The notes beneath the pieces are model-generated. The model worked only from the letters and a program-made list of their open reading frames with translations, searched no databases and was not told where the DNA came from. A stretch of DNA of 6,686 nt from DATGYC01 sp035298385 (GTDB taxonomy: Bacteria; Bacillota; Sulfobacillia; Symbiobacteriales; Symbiobacteriaceae), in NCBI GenBank assembly GCA_035298385.1, contig DATGYC010000395.1:1-6686 (forward strand), read 5' to 3'. Positions within the stretch are counted from its first letter, which is position 1; every line of letters starts with the position of its first letter. Positions 1-6,056 of this stretch are shown here, one piece after another. The translations under genes and the position numbers were made by a program.

Positions 1-40
1 GCTTCGTGCCAGGCGCCCTCCGACTATGACCCCCAAAACC

Positions 41-1237
41 CTAGGCGATATCTGCAGGTTGACTACTCACCGCTACGTGACGGAGTCCAGCCCCTGGGTC
101 AAGGGAGCGAACACAGTTCCGCCCATCGTTCTTGGCCTGATACAGCGCCAAATCCGCCGCCCGATACGACTGGGCAGGCCCATCTTTCATCCCCGCCATC
201 AACTCCGCAACGCCAAAACTCACCGTAATCTGGATCGACTTCCCACCAATCGCGATCAGATGCTCGCTGACCGCTGCACGGAGCCGCTCCGCAACCTCCA
301 CCCCCGCCTGGAGCGTGGTCTCCGGCAGCAGAATGGCGAACTCCTCGCCCCCCATCCGTCCCAGGACATCCGTGCTGCGCAGCAGGCCCGTCAAGATGCC
401 CGCAATCTCCTGCAAGATCCCGTCGCCAACCGGATGACCATATGTATCATTGATCATCTTGAAGTAATCCACATCCGCCATCACCAGGCAGGCCTTACCC
501 TTGGTCCGCACCATCGCATCGATCGTCGTCTCTACCTCACGATCGAACTGCGCTCGATTCACGAGCCCCGTCAGCGAGTCCCGTGTGGCCAGGATCGTCA
601 ACTCCCGGTTCTTCGCCTCCAGCTCCCGCTGCTGTTCATGAATGCGATGCTCCTGCCGCAGGGAGTTAATCTTGTTCCGCCACTGCAACAGGGCCAACCC
701 AAACCCAAGGCCCGTCACCGCCAAGGCGTTGACCCGAATCGTGAGCAGGAGGCTCGGGTTCGACTGCTCCCAACTCACACCGACGAAGAATAAGGCCAGC
801 ATAAGCAGATACTCCGTGAGCGCGACGACCGGACGCAGGACGAAGACCAGGGGGATACCGACCCCGATGGTTACTAGCGGCGTGATGCTGGACGTGACCT
901 GTTGATCGACAATGGCCAGCGCTGCGCCACCAATCAGATAGACCAGGGCCGAGAACTCTGGAATCAGGTTCAACAGGAGTCGGTTCCGTTGCTCATTCCG
1001 CTCCAATAGAAGCTTCACTGGCAGGAGAACGATCAGGAAGATGAGCAGGGCTGCATGCGCGAGGAGGATCTCGTTCCGCCAGCGCTCCGTCGGCGTCAAG
1101 GCGACTGCGCGATAGGGCCAAAAGGCCGCTATGTGTGCGATATGTACGATCATGATGATGCCCATGACCCAGGTGAGGCGGTGCCGGTTCAATGCGCTGA
1201 CCTTGGTGCGTATCGCCCGATCGTCTAGTTCTGCCAT
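41..1237 (-). CDS. Membrane-anchored diguanylate cyclase (GGDEF domain)
   Basis: Predicted to make cyclic di-GMP from two GTP at the cytoplasmic membrane. The protein has 398 residues. The N-terminal part holds about six hydrophobic segments (roughly 21-40, 57-77, 90-110, 117-135, 136-156, 165-184), likely a membrane sensor of unassigned type. A charged, coiled-coil-like linker follows (about 186-213), then a full GGDEF domain (about 214-378). The active-site loop is GGEEF at 296-300, with metal-binding aspartate in ADVDYFK (D255) and the usual NDTYGH motif (263-268). An RSTD inhibitory-site motif at 287-290 is correctly placed, so product feedback is expected. No EAL or HD-GYP domain is present. 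The ATG start lies 14 bases after a strong AAAGGAGG, longer than the 8-10 bases seen for neighbours. An in-frame CTG four codons upstream sits too close to that site to be convincing. Last visible gene of the left operon, 27 bases after the preceding stop. Enzymatic call is firm; the sensed signal is unknown. Confidence 0.95.
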   Translation of the reverse strand: MAELDDRAIRTKVSALNRHRLTWVMGIIMIVHIAHIAAFWPYRAVALTPTERWRNEILLAHAALLIFLIVLLPVKLLLERNEQRNRLLLNLIPEFSALVYLIGGAALAIVDQQVTSSITPLVTIGVGIPLVFVLRPVVALTEYLLMLALFFVGVSWEQSNPSLLLTIRVNALAVTGLGFGLALLQWRNKINSLRQEHRIHEQQRELEAKNRELTILATRDSLTGLVNRAQFDREVETTIDAMVRTKGKACLVMADVDYFKMINDTYGHPVGDGILQEIAGILTGLLRSTDVLGRMGGEEFAILLPETTLQAGVEVAERLRAAVSEHLIAIGGKSIQITVSFGVAELMAGMKDGPAQSYRAADLALYQAKNDGRNCVRSLDPGAGLRHVAVSSQPADIA

Positions 1238-1264
1238 CGCTTTTTCCAGTACCTCCTTTGACCT

Positions 1265-2095
1265 CTACCCGATCAAGACCCAGCAGACCCCGTAGAGCAC
1301 CGTCGCTCCCGCCGTATAGACGGCCATCGGTCGCAGCGAGCGCAGGCGGGGATGGGCGCCCAGCAGAGCGAGCAGCCCGGCCCAAACCATCCACCCGCTC
1401 CCCGTGGCGACCAGCAGAAAGCGCCCCTCACGGGCCAAGTCTGCCACCGCCACCCCCTGCCAGAGGTGATGCGCCTCCAGGAAGAGGGCCGCTGGCCCCA
1501 ACGCTGCCGCGACCGCTGGCGACAGCCCCGCCAGATCCGGCTCTCCTTTCTCCCCGAACGGGGGCTCTTCCCCGCTCAGCCAGAGTTCCACCAGGATCGC
1601 CAGGCCAAAGAGCGCAAGCGAGCCACCCAACCGAGGCCAATCGTTCGCCCACCGCCCGTGGCCCAGAACACCCAGCGTCAGCAGCAGGGCCAGCCCCGCC
1701 AGTAGGGTCAGCCGGGCCACGATCCGCTGGACCGGCCAACGAGCCGCAACCAAGAGCGAGAGTAGGGACTGCCCACCCAACAGAAGCGCCGAAAGGTAGG
1801 CCTTATCCCCCGCCTGGACGGCGTCATGGTCCGCCCCCGGAAAGCGCCCACCCAAGAGGCTCTTCCCGAGCAGGAAGAGGAGGAACTGCGGTAGCAGGGC
1901 CAGCAGGATCGGCTCAAGCCGGCGGGGAATCTCCTGCGGCGCCCCACTCGCACTCTCCTCGGTGATTCTCCTCCGACCTTGCCGCAAGGCGTAGAGCAGT
2001 CCGACCGCCGTCACCACCACACTGTAGGCCTTCAGATCCTGCAGCAGAGCGGTTAGGGCCAGGGCGCCCACCGGGACGAGCCAAAACCAATCCAC
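1265..2095 (-). CDS. Polytopic membrane protein of unknown function
   Basis: I do not recognise this family. The 276-residue product is strongly hydrophobic, with about seven or eight possible membrane segments (near 3-19, 24-38, 62-80, 100-118, 127-145, 155-172, 226-246, 254-274). They are separated by a basic loop (about 38-60, with RQGRRR) and an acidic, proline-containing loop (about 174-190). A short polar stretch, EAHHLWQG (207-214), places two histidines and a glutamate beside a hydrophobic region and could be functional, but no known catalytic motif is evident. It begins at GTG, 8 bases after a GGGAGG ribosome binding site. It follows the YhhN-family gene by 15 bases and precedes the cyclase by 27 bases, so co-transcription is likely. 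The reading frame is favoured over overlapping ones because it gives a coherent membrane topology and its own ribosome binding site. A role in lipid metabolism or in membrane sensing for the cyclase is only a guess from position. Confidence 0.8.
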   Translation of the reverse strand: MDWFWLVPVGALALTALLQDLKAYSVVVTAVGLLYALRQGRRRITEESASGAPQEIPRRLEPILLALLPQFLLFLLGKSLLGGRFPGADHDAVQAGDKAYLSALLLGGQSLLSLLVAARWPVQRIVARLTLLAGLALLLTLGVLGHGRWANDWPRLGGSLALFGLAILVELWLSGEEPPFGEKGEPDLAGLSPAVAAALGPAALFLEAHHLWQGVAVADLAREGRFLLVATGSGWMVWAGLLALLGAHPRLRSLRPMAVYTAGATVLYGVCWVLIG

Positions 2096-2110
2096 CGCAA
2101 TCCCCTCCCC

Positions 2111-2755
2111 CTACCGCCCAGACAGAGTCGAAGGCAAGCGCTGCGAGACGGAGCACGCCAAGAACCCCTGTCCCGCCCAGTACGCGACCATGATCCAGAG
2201 ATCCGCCAGCGGCACCGGTGCGGCAAACCGATTCCAGCCTAGGATCGCATCCGAGAGCAGGAAGAGCACCGCCCCGATGGCGATCACACCGTGACCGGTC
2301 AGGACCGCCCGCAAGGTCATCAGCAGAATCGCCACCACGTAGGCCGCCACCGCCAGGAGCATCACACCACCTTGCGGCTGCAGGGCCGGCACGAACTGGC
2401 TGTACATGAAGCCACCCAGCGCCAACAGGGCTGCTGCCACGCCCCAACCCCACGGTGCCCATCCCGAACGCCGCCGCCAGAAGGCGACCGTGTAGGCGAT
2501 GTGCGCACAGAGGAAGGCGGCCAGCCCCGGGATGAACCAGTCCCCCGGCAGCATCAGGAAGACGTCGCCCGCCAGGGAGAGGAGCAGACCAAGGAGCATC
2601 AACCGCCGATAGCCACTCGGGGCGCCCGCAGCGGCCAAGCCGATCAGGAGCAGGGTTGTGAGCGGCTTCAACACCCAGCCCCACCAGGGCCCCACCGGGC
2701 TCGGCACCAGATAGAGCACCCCCGTCAGCGTCGCCGCCAGCAGCCACCAGCGCAT
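2111..2755 (-). CDS. YhhN/TMEM86-family membrane protein (lysoplasmalogenase-like)
   Basis: Polytopic membrane protein of about 214 residues and roughly seven or eight membrane segments, matching the usual size of the YhhN family. Characterised members (animal TMEM86 and some bacterial homologues) hydrolyse the vinyl-ether bond of lysoplasmalogens; whether this one does is inferred. Family-like blocks are visible: KPLTTLLLIG near 30-39, LAGDVFLMLP at 61-70, FLCAHIAYT at 81-89, and AVLFLLSDAILG at 162-173. The aspartates D64 and D169 fall where the family keeps conserved acidic residues. The frame opens at an ATG at 2764, but that codon directly touches the AAAGGGGG ribosome binding site. The ATG at 2755, about 9 bases away, is therefore the better start. 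The ribosome binding site begins three bases after the terminator U-tract of the previous gene group. First gene of the left set, followed 15 bases later by an unknown membrane protein. Anaerobic bacteria often contain plasmalogens, so the activity would fit an anaerobe. Confidence 0.85.
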   Translation of the reverse strand: MRWWLLAATLTGVLYLVPSPVGPWWGWVLKPLTTLLLIGLAAAGAPSGYRRLMLLGLLLSLAGDVFLMLPGDWFIPGLAAFLCAHIAYTVAFWRRRSGWAPWGWGVAAALLALGGFMYSQFVPALQPQGGVMLLAVAAYVVAILLMTLRAVLTGHGVIAIGAVLFLLSDAILGWNRFAAPVPLADLWIMVAYWAGQGFLACSVSQRLPSTLSGR

Positions 2756-2764
2756 CCCGGCCAT

Positions 2765-2772
2765 CCCCCTTT
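2765..2772 (-). promoter_or_regulatory. Ribosome binding site deciding the YhhN-family start
   Basis: On the minus strand AAAGGGGG runs straight into the upstream ATG at 2764 with no spacer, which would prevent its use as a start. It lies 9 bases before the ATG at 2755, matching the 8-10 base spacing of the neighbouring genes. It starts only two bases after the U-tract of the intrinsic terminator, so terminator folding and ribosome loading occur in adjoining RNA. Confidence 0.65.
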
Positions 2773-2774
2773 AC

Positions 2775-2814
2775 AAAAAAGGCCCCCGACGCACGAAAGT
2801 AGTGGTCGGGGGCC
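2775..2814 (-). terminator. Intrinsic terminator of the menaquinone-gene operon
   Basis: A perfect 10-base-pair stem, GGCCCCCGAC paired with GTCGGGGGCC (arms 2805-2814 and 2781-2790), encloses a 14-base loop. It is followed on the minus strand by six T residues (2780-2775). It starts 8 bases after the stop codon of the RimI-like acetyltransferase gene. There is no T-run on the other side of the stem, so it works only for minus-strand transcription. It divides the five-gene right operon from the three-gene left group. Confidence 0.95.
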
Positions 2815-2822
2815 GGAACGGT

Positions 2823-3278
2823 TTAGGTCATACTCTTCTCCATCTGCAGCCGGGTCACCTTGTAGCCAAGCTCCTCATAGAGCCGAACAGCCGATTCATT
2901 CGACCGGGTCACCATCAGGTGGACCTTGTGGCAGCCGTAGCGGCGGAGCATCGCCTCGCCCTCTGCCATCAGCTCACGGCCCACGCCCTTGCCCCGGTAC
3001 TCGGGCCGGACGTAGAGCGCCGCCACCTCGCCGCGAGTCCCGGTGCCGCCCCACTCCTCCTCGATCGCCAGCCAGATGAAGCCAGCGAGGCCGGCGGCAT
3101 CCTCGGCGACCAGGATCGTCTGCCCTGGGTCACGACTCGCCGAGCGAATCTGGCCCTTCTTGCGGCTGACGAACTCGCTGTCGGCCACAAAGCCGGGGAA
3201 GTTCGACTCGTAGAGGTCCGGGAGCGTCGCCAGGATCGGGTCCATATCGCCGGGGAGATCCAAGTAGCGGATCCGCAC
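2823..3278 (-). CDS. GNAT-family N-acetyltransferase (RimI-like)
   Basis: A 151-residue, single-domain acetyltransferase that would transfer acetyl from acetyl-CoA to an amine; the acceptor is not predictable. The fold is visible: an N-terminal substrate half, then the strand EVAALYVRPEYRGKGVG (84-100) with the pyrophosphate-binding RGKGVG loop at 95-100. The C-terminal block contains N127 and Y134 in the pattern SNESAVRLYEELGY, where Y134 is the usual candidate general acid. Length and arrangement resemble RimI and other small GNATs, but there is no clear evidence that ribosomal protein S18 is the substrate. Start is GTG, 8 bases after AAGGAGG in the 18-base gap behind the methyltransferase stop. 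Last gene of the right operon; an intrinsic terminator follows 8 bases after its TAA stop. The family call is firm; a link to quinone synthesis is not shown. Confidence 0.93.
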   Translation of the reverse strand: MRIRYLDLPGDMDPILATLPDLYESNFPGFVADSEFVSRKKGQIRSASRDPGQTILVAEDAAGLAGFIWLAIEEEWGGTGTRGEVAALYVRPEYRGKGVGRELMAEGEAMLRRYGCHKVHLMVTRSNESAVRLYEELGYKVTRLQMEKSMT

Positions 3279-3296
3279 CGCGGTCTCCTCCTTCGG

Positions 3297-4043
3297 CTAT
3301 TTAACGCCCCAGTGAATGGCGACTGTGCCCATCATCAGCGGGGTCCAGCCGGTCTCGCGGAAGCCCGCCGCCTTGAAGAGCTTCTCCAGCTCATGCGGCC
3401 GCGGGTAGTGGTCCAGCGAACGCGAGAGGTAGGTGTAGGGGCGGTGCTTGGCGTCCTTCTTCGTCTTCAAGACCAGCCTGTCGATCAACGGCAAGAAGGT
3501 CTTCCAGTAGAGGAAGAAGCCATACTCGACGAGGCGGCTGTAGGGCTTGGCCGCCTCCAGGCAGACGAAGCGGGCGCCCGGCTTCAGCACTCGGTGAATC
3601 TCCGAGAGCGTCTGCGGGATCCCCGGCACGTTGCGCATGGCCCAGCCCATCGTGGCGCCATCGAAGGTGTCCGCCTCGAAGTGCAGCTCCATGGCGTTGC
3701 CAAGCTCCAGGTTGATCATATCCTTGAACGGCGTGTTGGAGATCCGCCGGCGCCCGACCTCCATCATCCCCTCCGAGATGTCGACGCCGGTCACGTGCCC
3801 ACCATCGCCAGCGACGAGGGAGGCGTCCAGCATCGAGAGATCGCCGGTACCGCAGGCGACATCCAGGATCTTGTCGCCAGGGCGGAAGTCGCACTGCGCC
3901 AGGAAGGCCTTATGCCAGCGCGCCCACTGACCAGCGGACATCACCTGGTTCATCTCATCATAGTTTTCGGCGATCTGGTTGAAGATCTCCCGGACGTAGG
4001 ACTCCTTCTCCTCGGGCGTCGGGGGCTTGTAGGCGGGGGCCAT
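3297..4043 (-). CDS. menG: Demethylmenaquinone methyltransferase (UbiE/MenG family)
   Basis: Catalyses the last step of menaquinone synthesis, S-adenosylmethionine-dependent C-methylation of demethylmenaquinone; called MqnG in the futalosine pathway. The 248-residue length is typical. Family features appear in order: the N-terminal YVREIFNQIAENYDEMNQVMS (16-36); the SAM-binding motif I ILDVACGTGD (59-68); the acidic residue of TGVDIS (D88); the RNVPGIPQTLSEIHRVLKPG segment (137-156); and the C-terminal YLSRSLDHYPRPHEL and GTVAIHWGVK blocks (205-219, 239-248). All key motif positions look intact. ATG start with AAGGAGG 10 bases upstream. It lies 37 bases after the binding-lipoprotein gene and 18 bases before the RimI-like gene. 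With an MqnP-like prenyltransferase nearby and no ubiquinone-specific genes, menaquinone rather than ubiquinone is the likely product. Confidence 0.95.
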   Translation of the reverse strand: MAPAYKPPTPEEKESYVREIFNQIAENYDEMNQVMSAGQWARWHKAFLAQCDFRPGDKILDVACGTGDLSMLDASLVAGDGGHVTGVDISEGMMEVGRRRISNTPFKDMINLELGNAMELHFEADTFDGATMGWAMRNVPGIPQTLSEIHRVLKPGARFVCLEAAKPYSRLVEYGFFLYWKTFLPLIDRLVLKTKKDAKHRPYTYLSRSLDHYPRPHELEKLFKAAGFRETGWTPLMMGTVAIHWGVK

Positions 4044-4080
4044 CGCGGAATCGCCTCCTTGGGCTGGACGGTCTGAACTT

Positions 4081-5106
4081 TTATTTGATCGGCGGGAGGA
4101 CGGACGCGTTCACGACCGTATCATAGGCCGGGGCCGCCTTGATCATCCCCTTGGCAAGGAGCCACTGGGCGACTGCTTCGACCGACTCCTTGGTCGGCAC
4201 GGCGGCACCGGGGAAGTGCGGGATCGGGTAGAGCGTGGCCTCGGCAGCCGAGAGCTTGACGTTGTCCCGGAGCAGATCAGCCAGACCCTCCTTCTTCAGC
4301 ATCGTGTCGGCGACGGCCCAGTTGTAGCCCTGGAAGAACCGGTTGATGGCGTCGGTCTTGGCCGTCAGCCGCTCAGACCGGAAGGCGTAGACCGTCTGCG
4401 AGAGCGAGCGCTTAGCCTGGGTGTCCGAGCTGATCAGGTGCCCACCGCGCCCCAGCGCGATAAAGGCGAACTTCTCGGGCAGGAGACCGACGTGGAGCGA
4501 CTTGCTGAGCATGGCGCGGGTCCGGTCATCATCCGAGCCGGAGTAGGCCAACGAGATCTCCTCCGGCTTCAGACCGGCAGCCAGCAGCATCTGCTCAGCG
4601 GCGTACTCCTCGTCCGTGCCCTTGGTCACCTCAATGCGGACACCCTTCAGATCGGATGCCGTCTTGTACTTGTCGCTCATGGAGACGATCTGCATGGCGC
4701 CCTCGGCCGGGGTCTGCCCGAGGGCGACGCCGGTCACCTGCAGATCAAGGCCGCCAGCCTTCAGGCCGACCGCCTGGACGAGATCGAGCAGGGCGCCGTC
4801 CACCTTGCCGTCGGCGAACGCCTGCCGCAACTCACCATCCTTCTCAAAGGGGACGAGCTCAACGTAGACGCCTGCGGTGGGCCAGTACCCTTCCTTCTCG
4901 GCCTTCCAGAGCGGAAGAGCATCCGGGAGCGGCAGGAAGCCGATGCGGACCGTCTCCAGCTTGGCCGGGGCGCCGCTGCCCTTGGCGGTCGGATTGTCGT
5001 AGGTGTACTTCGGCTTGTTCGTTGAACCGGAGCAGCCGGCAAGGGCGCCGGCGGCCAAAAGGGTGGCCAGGGCGACAACGAGGGGACGACGAAGTGCCTG
5101 CAGCAT
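4081..5106 (-). CDS. ABC-type substrate-binding lipoprotein (NMT1/THI5-like fold)
   Basis: A 341-residue exported lipoprotein, expected to sit on the outer face of the cytoplasmic membrane and bind a small ligand. The N-terminus has a basic LRRP stretch, a hydrophobic core and the lipobox LAGC with lipidation cysteine C25. A short polar linker (26-47) leads into the binding domain. That domain opens with VRIGFLPLPDALPLWKAEKEGYW (53-75) and shows the segments GELRQAFADGKVDGALLD (91-108) and SDLKGVRIEVTKGT (151-164). These are typical of SsuA/TauA/NMT1-like proteins. MqnA and MqnD of the futalosine pathway share this fold but are cytoplasmic. The frame opens earlier at a TTG (5154) with no ribosome binding site. 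The ATG at 5106 has AGGAGG 10 bases upstream and gives a proper signal peptide, so it is preferred. It lies between prenyltransferase and methyltransferase genes, with no permease or ATPase in view. The ligand is unknown: an aromatic precursor, an unrelated solute, or a non-transport role are all possible. Confidence 0.88.
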   Translation of the reverse strand: MLQALRRPLVVALATLLAAGALAGCSGSTNKPKYTYDNPTAKGSGAPAKLETVRIGFLPLPDALPLWKAEKEGYWPTAGVYVELVPFEKDGELRQAFADGKVDGALLDLVQAVGLKAGGLDLQVTGVALGQTPAEGAMQIVSMSDKYKTASDLKGVRIEVTKGTDEEYAAEQMLLAAGLKPEEISLAYSGSDDDRTRAMLSKSLHVGLLPEKFAFIALGRGGHLISSDTQAKRSLSQTVYAFRSERLTAKTDAINRFFQGYNWAVADTMLKKEGLADLLRDNVKLSAAEATLYPIPHFPGAAVPTKESVEAVAQWLLAKGMIKAAPAYDTVVNASVLPPIK

Positions 5107-5159
5107 GGACCGGATCCCTCCTGATGGAAGTGGTTGGATGGGCGGGTAGCGCAATTCGC

Positions 5160-6056
5160 TTAGGCGAAGACCAGGGCCGCAGCGGCCAGGATCGAGTAGG
5201 CGACCGAGAGGTAGCCGTTGATGCTGAAGAAGGCGGCATCGAGCCGACTCATATCGGTCGGCGAGATGATGTGGTGCTCGTAGTGCAGCAGTCCCGCCAT
5301 CACCGCCCAGGCGAGGAAGTAGAGCCAGCCACCGAGCGACCAGGTGAGCGGGTTCGCAATCGGCAGAAGGTTAACCGCCACGCCGAAGAGCAGGCTGACG
5401 ACGACGAGCACGAGGTGGAACGCCTTAGCGATCTTGAGCGCCCCCGCCAGACCGAACCGGGCCGGGACCGAGTGGATCCCGTTCTGGATGTCCGACTCCA
5501 TGTCCTGCGTGGCGTAGAGCATGTCAAAGCCCGCATTCCAGAGCGTGACGATGGCGACGAGCCAGATCGACTCCCACGTGACGGCGCCCTTGACGGCGAC
5601 GTAGGCGCCAAAGGGCGCCCAGGAGACCGAGAGGCCAAGCCAGACGTGGCAGAGCCAGGTGAAGCGCTTGGTGAAGGAGTAGATCGTCACCGTCAGGACG
5701 GCGAGCGGGAAGAGCTTGACGCAGATCGGATCCAGATTCCAGGCCGCCAGGAAGAGCAGGAGCAGGGAGAGGAGGATCATGAACGCAACGTCCTTCTTCC
5801 CGATCAGCCCCGCCGGGATGTGGCGCGTCTTGGTCCGGGGCGTCTTGGCGTCGATCTCGGCATCAAAAAGCCGGTTCATCGCCATCGCCGCGGTCCGGGC
5901 GCCGAACATAGCGACCGTGATCCAGAGGATGTTCAGCCAGCCGGGCCAGCCGTGGGCGGCCAGGAAGGCGCCCAGGTAGGCGAAGGGCAGGTTGAAGACG
6001 GTATGCTCCCAGCGGACGAGTTCAGCGAATGTCTTGACTTTGTTCTGGGTTGTCAC
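5160..6056 (-). CDS. mqnP: UbiA-family prenyltransferase, MqnP-like (menaquinone synthesis)
   Basis: Integral membrane enzyme expected to attach a polyprenyl chain to an aromatic acid. In the futalosine pathway MqnP uses 1,4-dihydroxy-6-naphthoate; a 4-hydroxybenzoate substrate cannot be excluded from sequence alone. The 298-residue length fits the family. The first Asp-rich motif is NRLFDAEID (61-69), preceded by GARTAAMAM and followed by KTPRTKTRHIPAG (71-83). The second is YATQDMESD (181-189). Together they bind the Mg-diphosphate of the prenyl donor. About eight or nine hydrophobic helices are present. The opening, with FAELVRWEHTVFNLPFAYLGA (10-30), resembles MqnP-type rather than MenA-type enzymes. 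GTG start, overlapping the upstream acetyltransferase stop by four bases (GTGA), with AGGGAG 8 bases upstream, so translational coupling is likely. The substrate-binding lipoprotein starts 53 bases downstream, and a MenG homologue follows it, supporting menaquinone synthesis. The MqnP versus UbiA distinction rests on motif style and context. Confidence 0.9.
   Translation of the reverse strand: MTTQNKVKTFAELVRWEHTVFNLPFAYLGAFLAAHGWPGWLNILWITVAMFGARTAAMAMNRLFDAEIDAKTPRTKTRHIPAGLIGKKDVAFMILLSLLLLFLAAWNLDPICVKLFPLAVLTVTIYSFTKRFTWLCHVWLGLSVSWAPFGAYVAVKGAVTWESIWLVAIVTLWNAGFDMLYATQDMESDIQNGIHSVPARFGLAGALKIAKAFHLVLVVVSLLFGVAVNLLPIANPLTWSLGGWLYFLAWAVMAGLLHYEHHIISPTDMSRLDAAFFSINGYLSVAYSILAAAALVFA

Noticed and set aside
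1..40. Terminator or start of another gene after the cyclase
   Set aside because: On the minus strand a GGAGGG occurs near the edge and could be the ribosome binding site of a further gene, but no start codon or stable hairpin can be confirmed before the window ends.
1258..1965. Plus-strand proline-rich open frame
   Set aside because: It is antisense to the unknown membrane protein, extremely Pro/Ala/Arg-rich, and explained by C-rich third positions.
1914..2747. Minus-strand open frame of 277 codons overlapping the YhhN-family gene
   Set aside because: It is a Gly/Ala/Arg-rich alternative frame. The overlapping frame gives YhhN-family motifs and a proper membrane topology.
2802..4076. Plus-strand open frame of 424 codons
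   Set aside because: It is antisense to the methyltransferase and RimI-like genes and starts inside the terminator stem. The product has no recognisable motif and there is no ribosome binding site logic for it.
4216..5025. Plus-strand open frame of 269 codons
   Set aside because: It is fully antisense to the binding-lipoprotein gene, whose signal peptide, lipobox and fold motifs are clear.
5107..5154. N-terminal extension of the lipoprotein from a TTG codon
   Set aside because: No ribosome binding site precedes the TTG, and the extension would place 16 extra residues ahead of a normal signal peptide. The ATG at 5106 has AGGAGG at good spacing.
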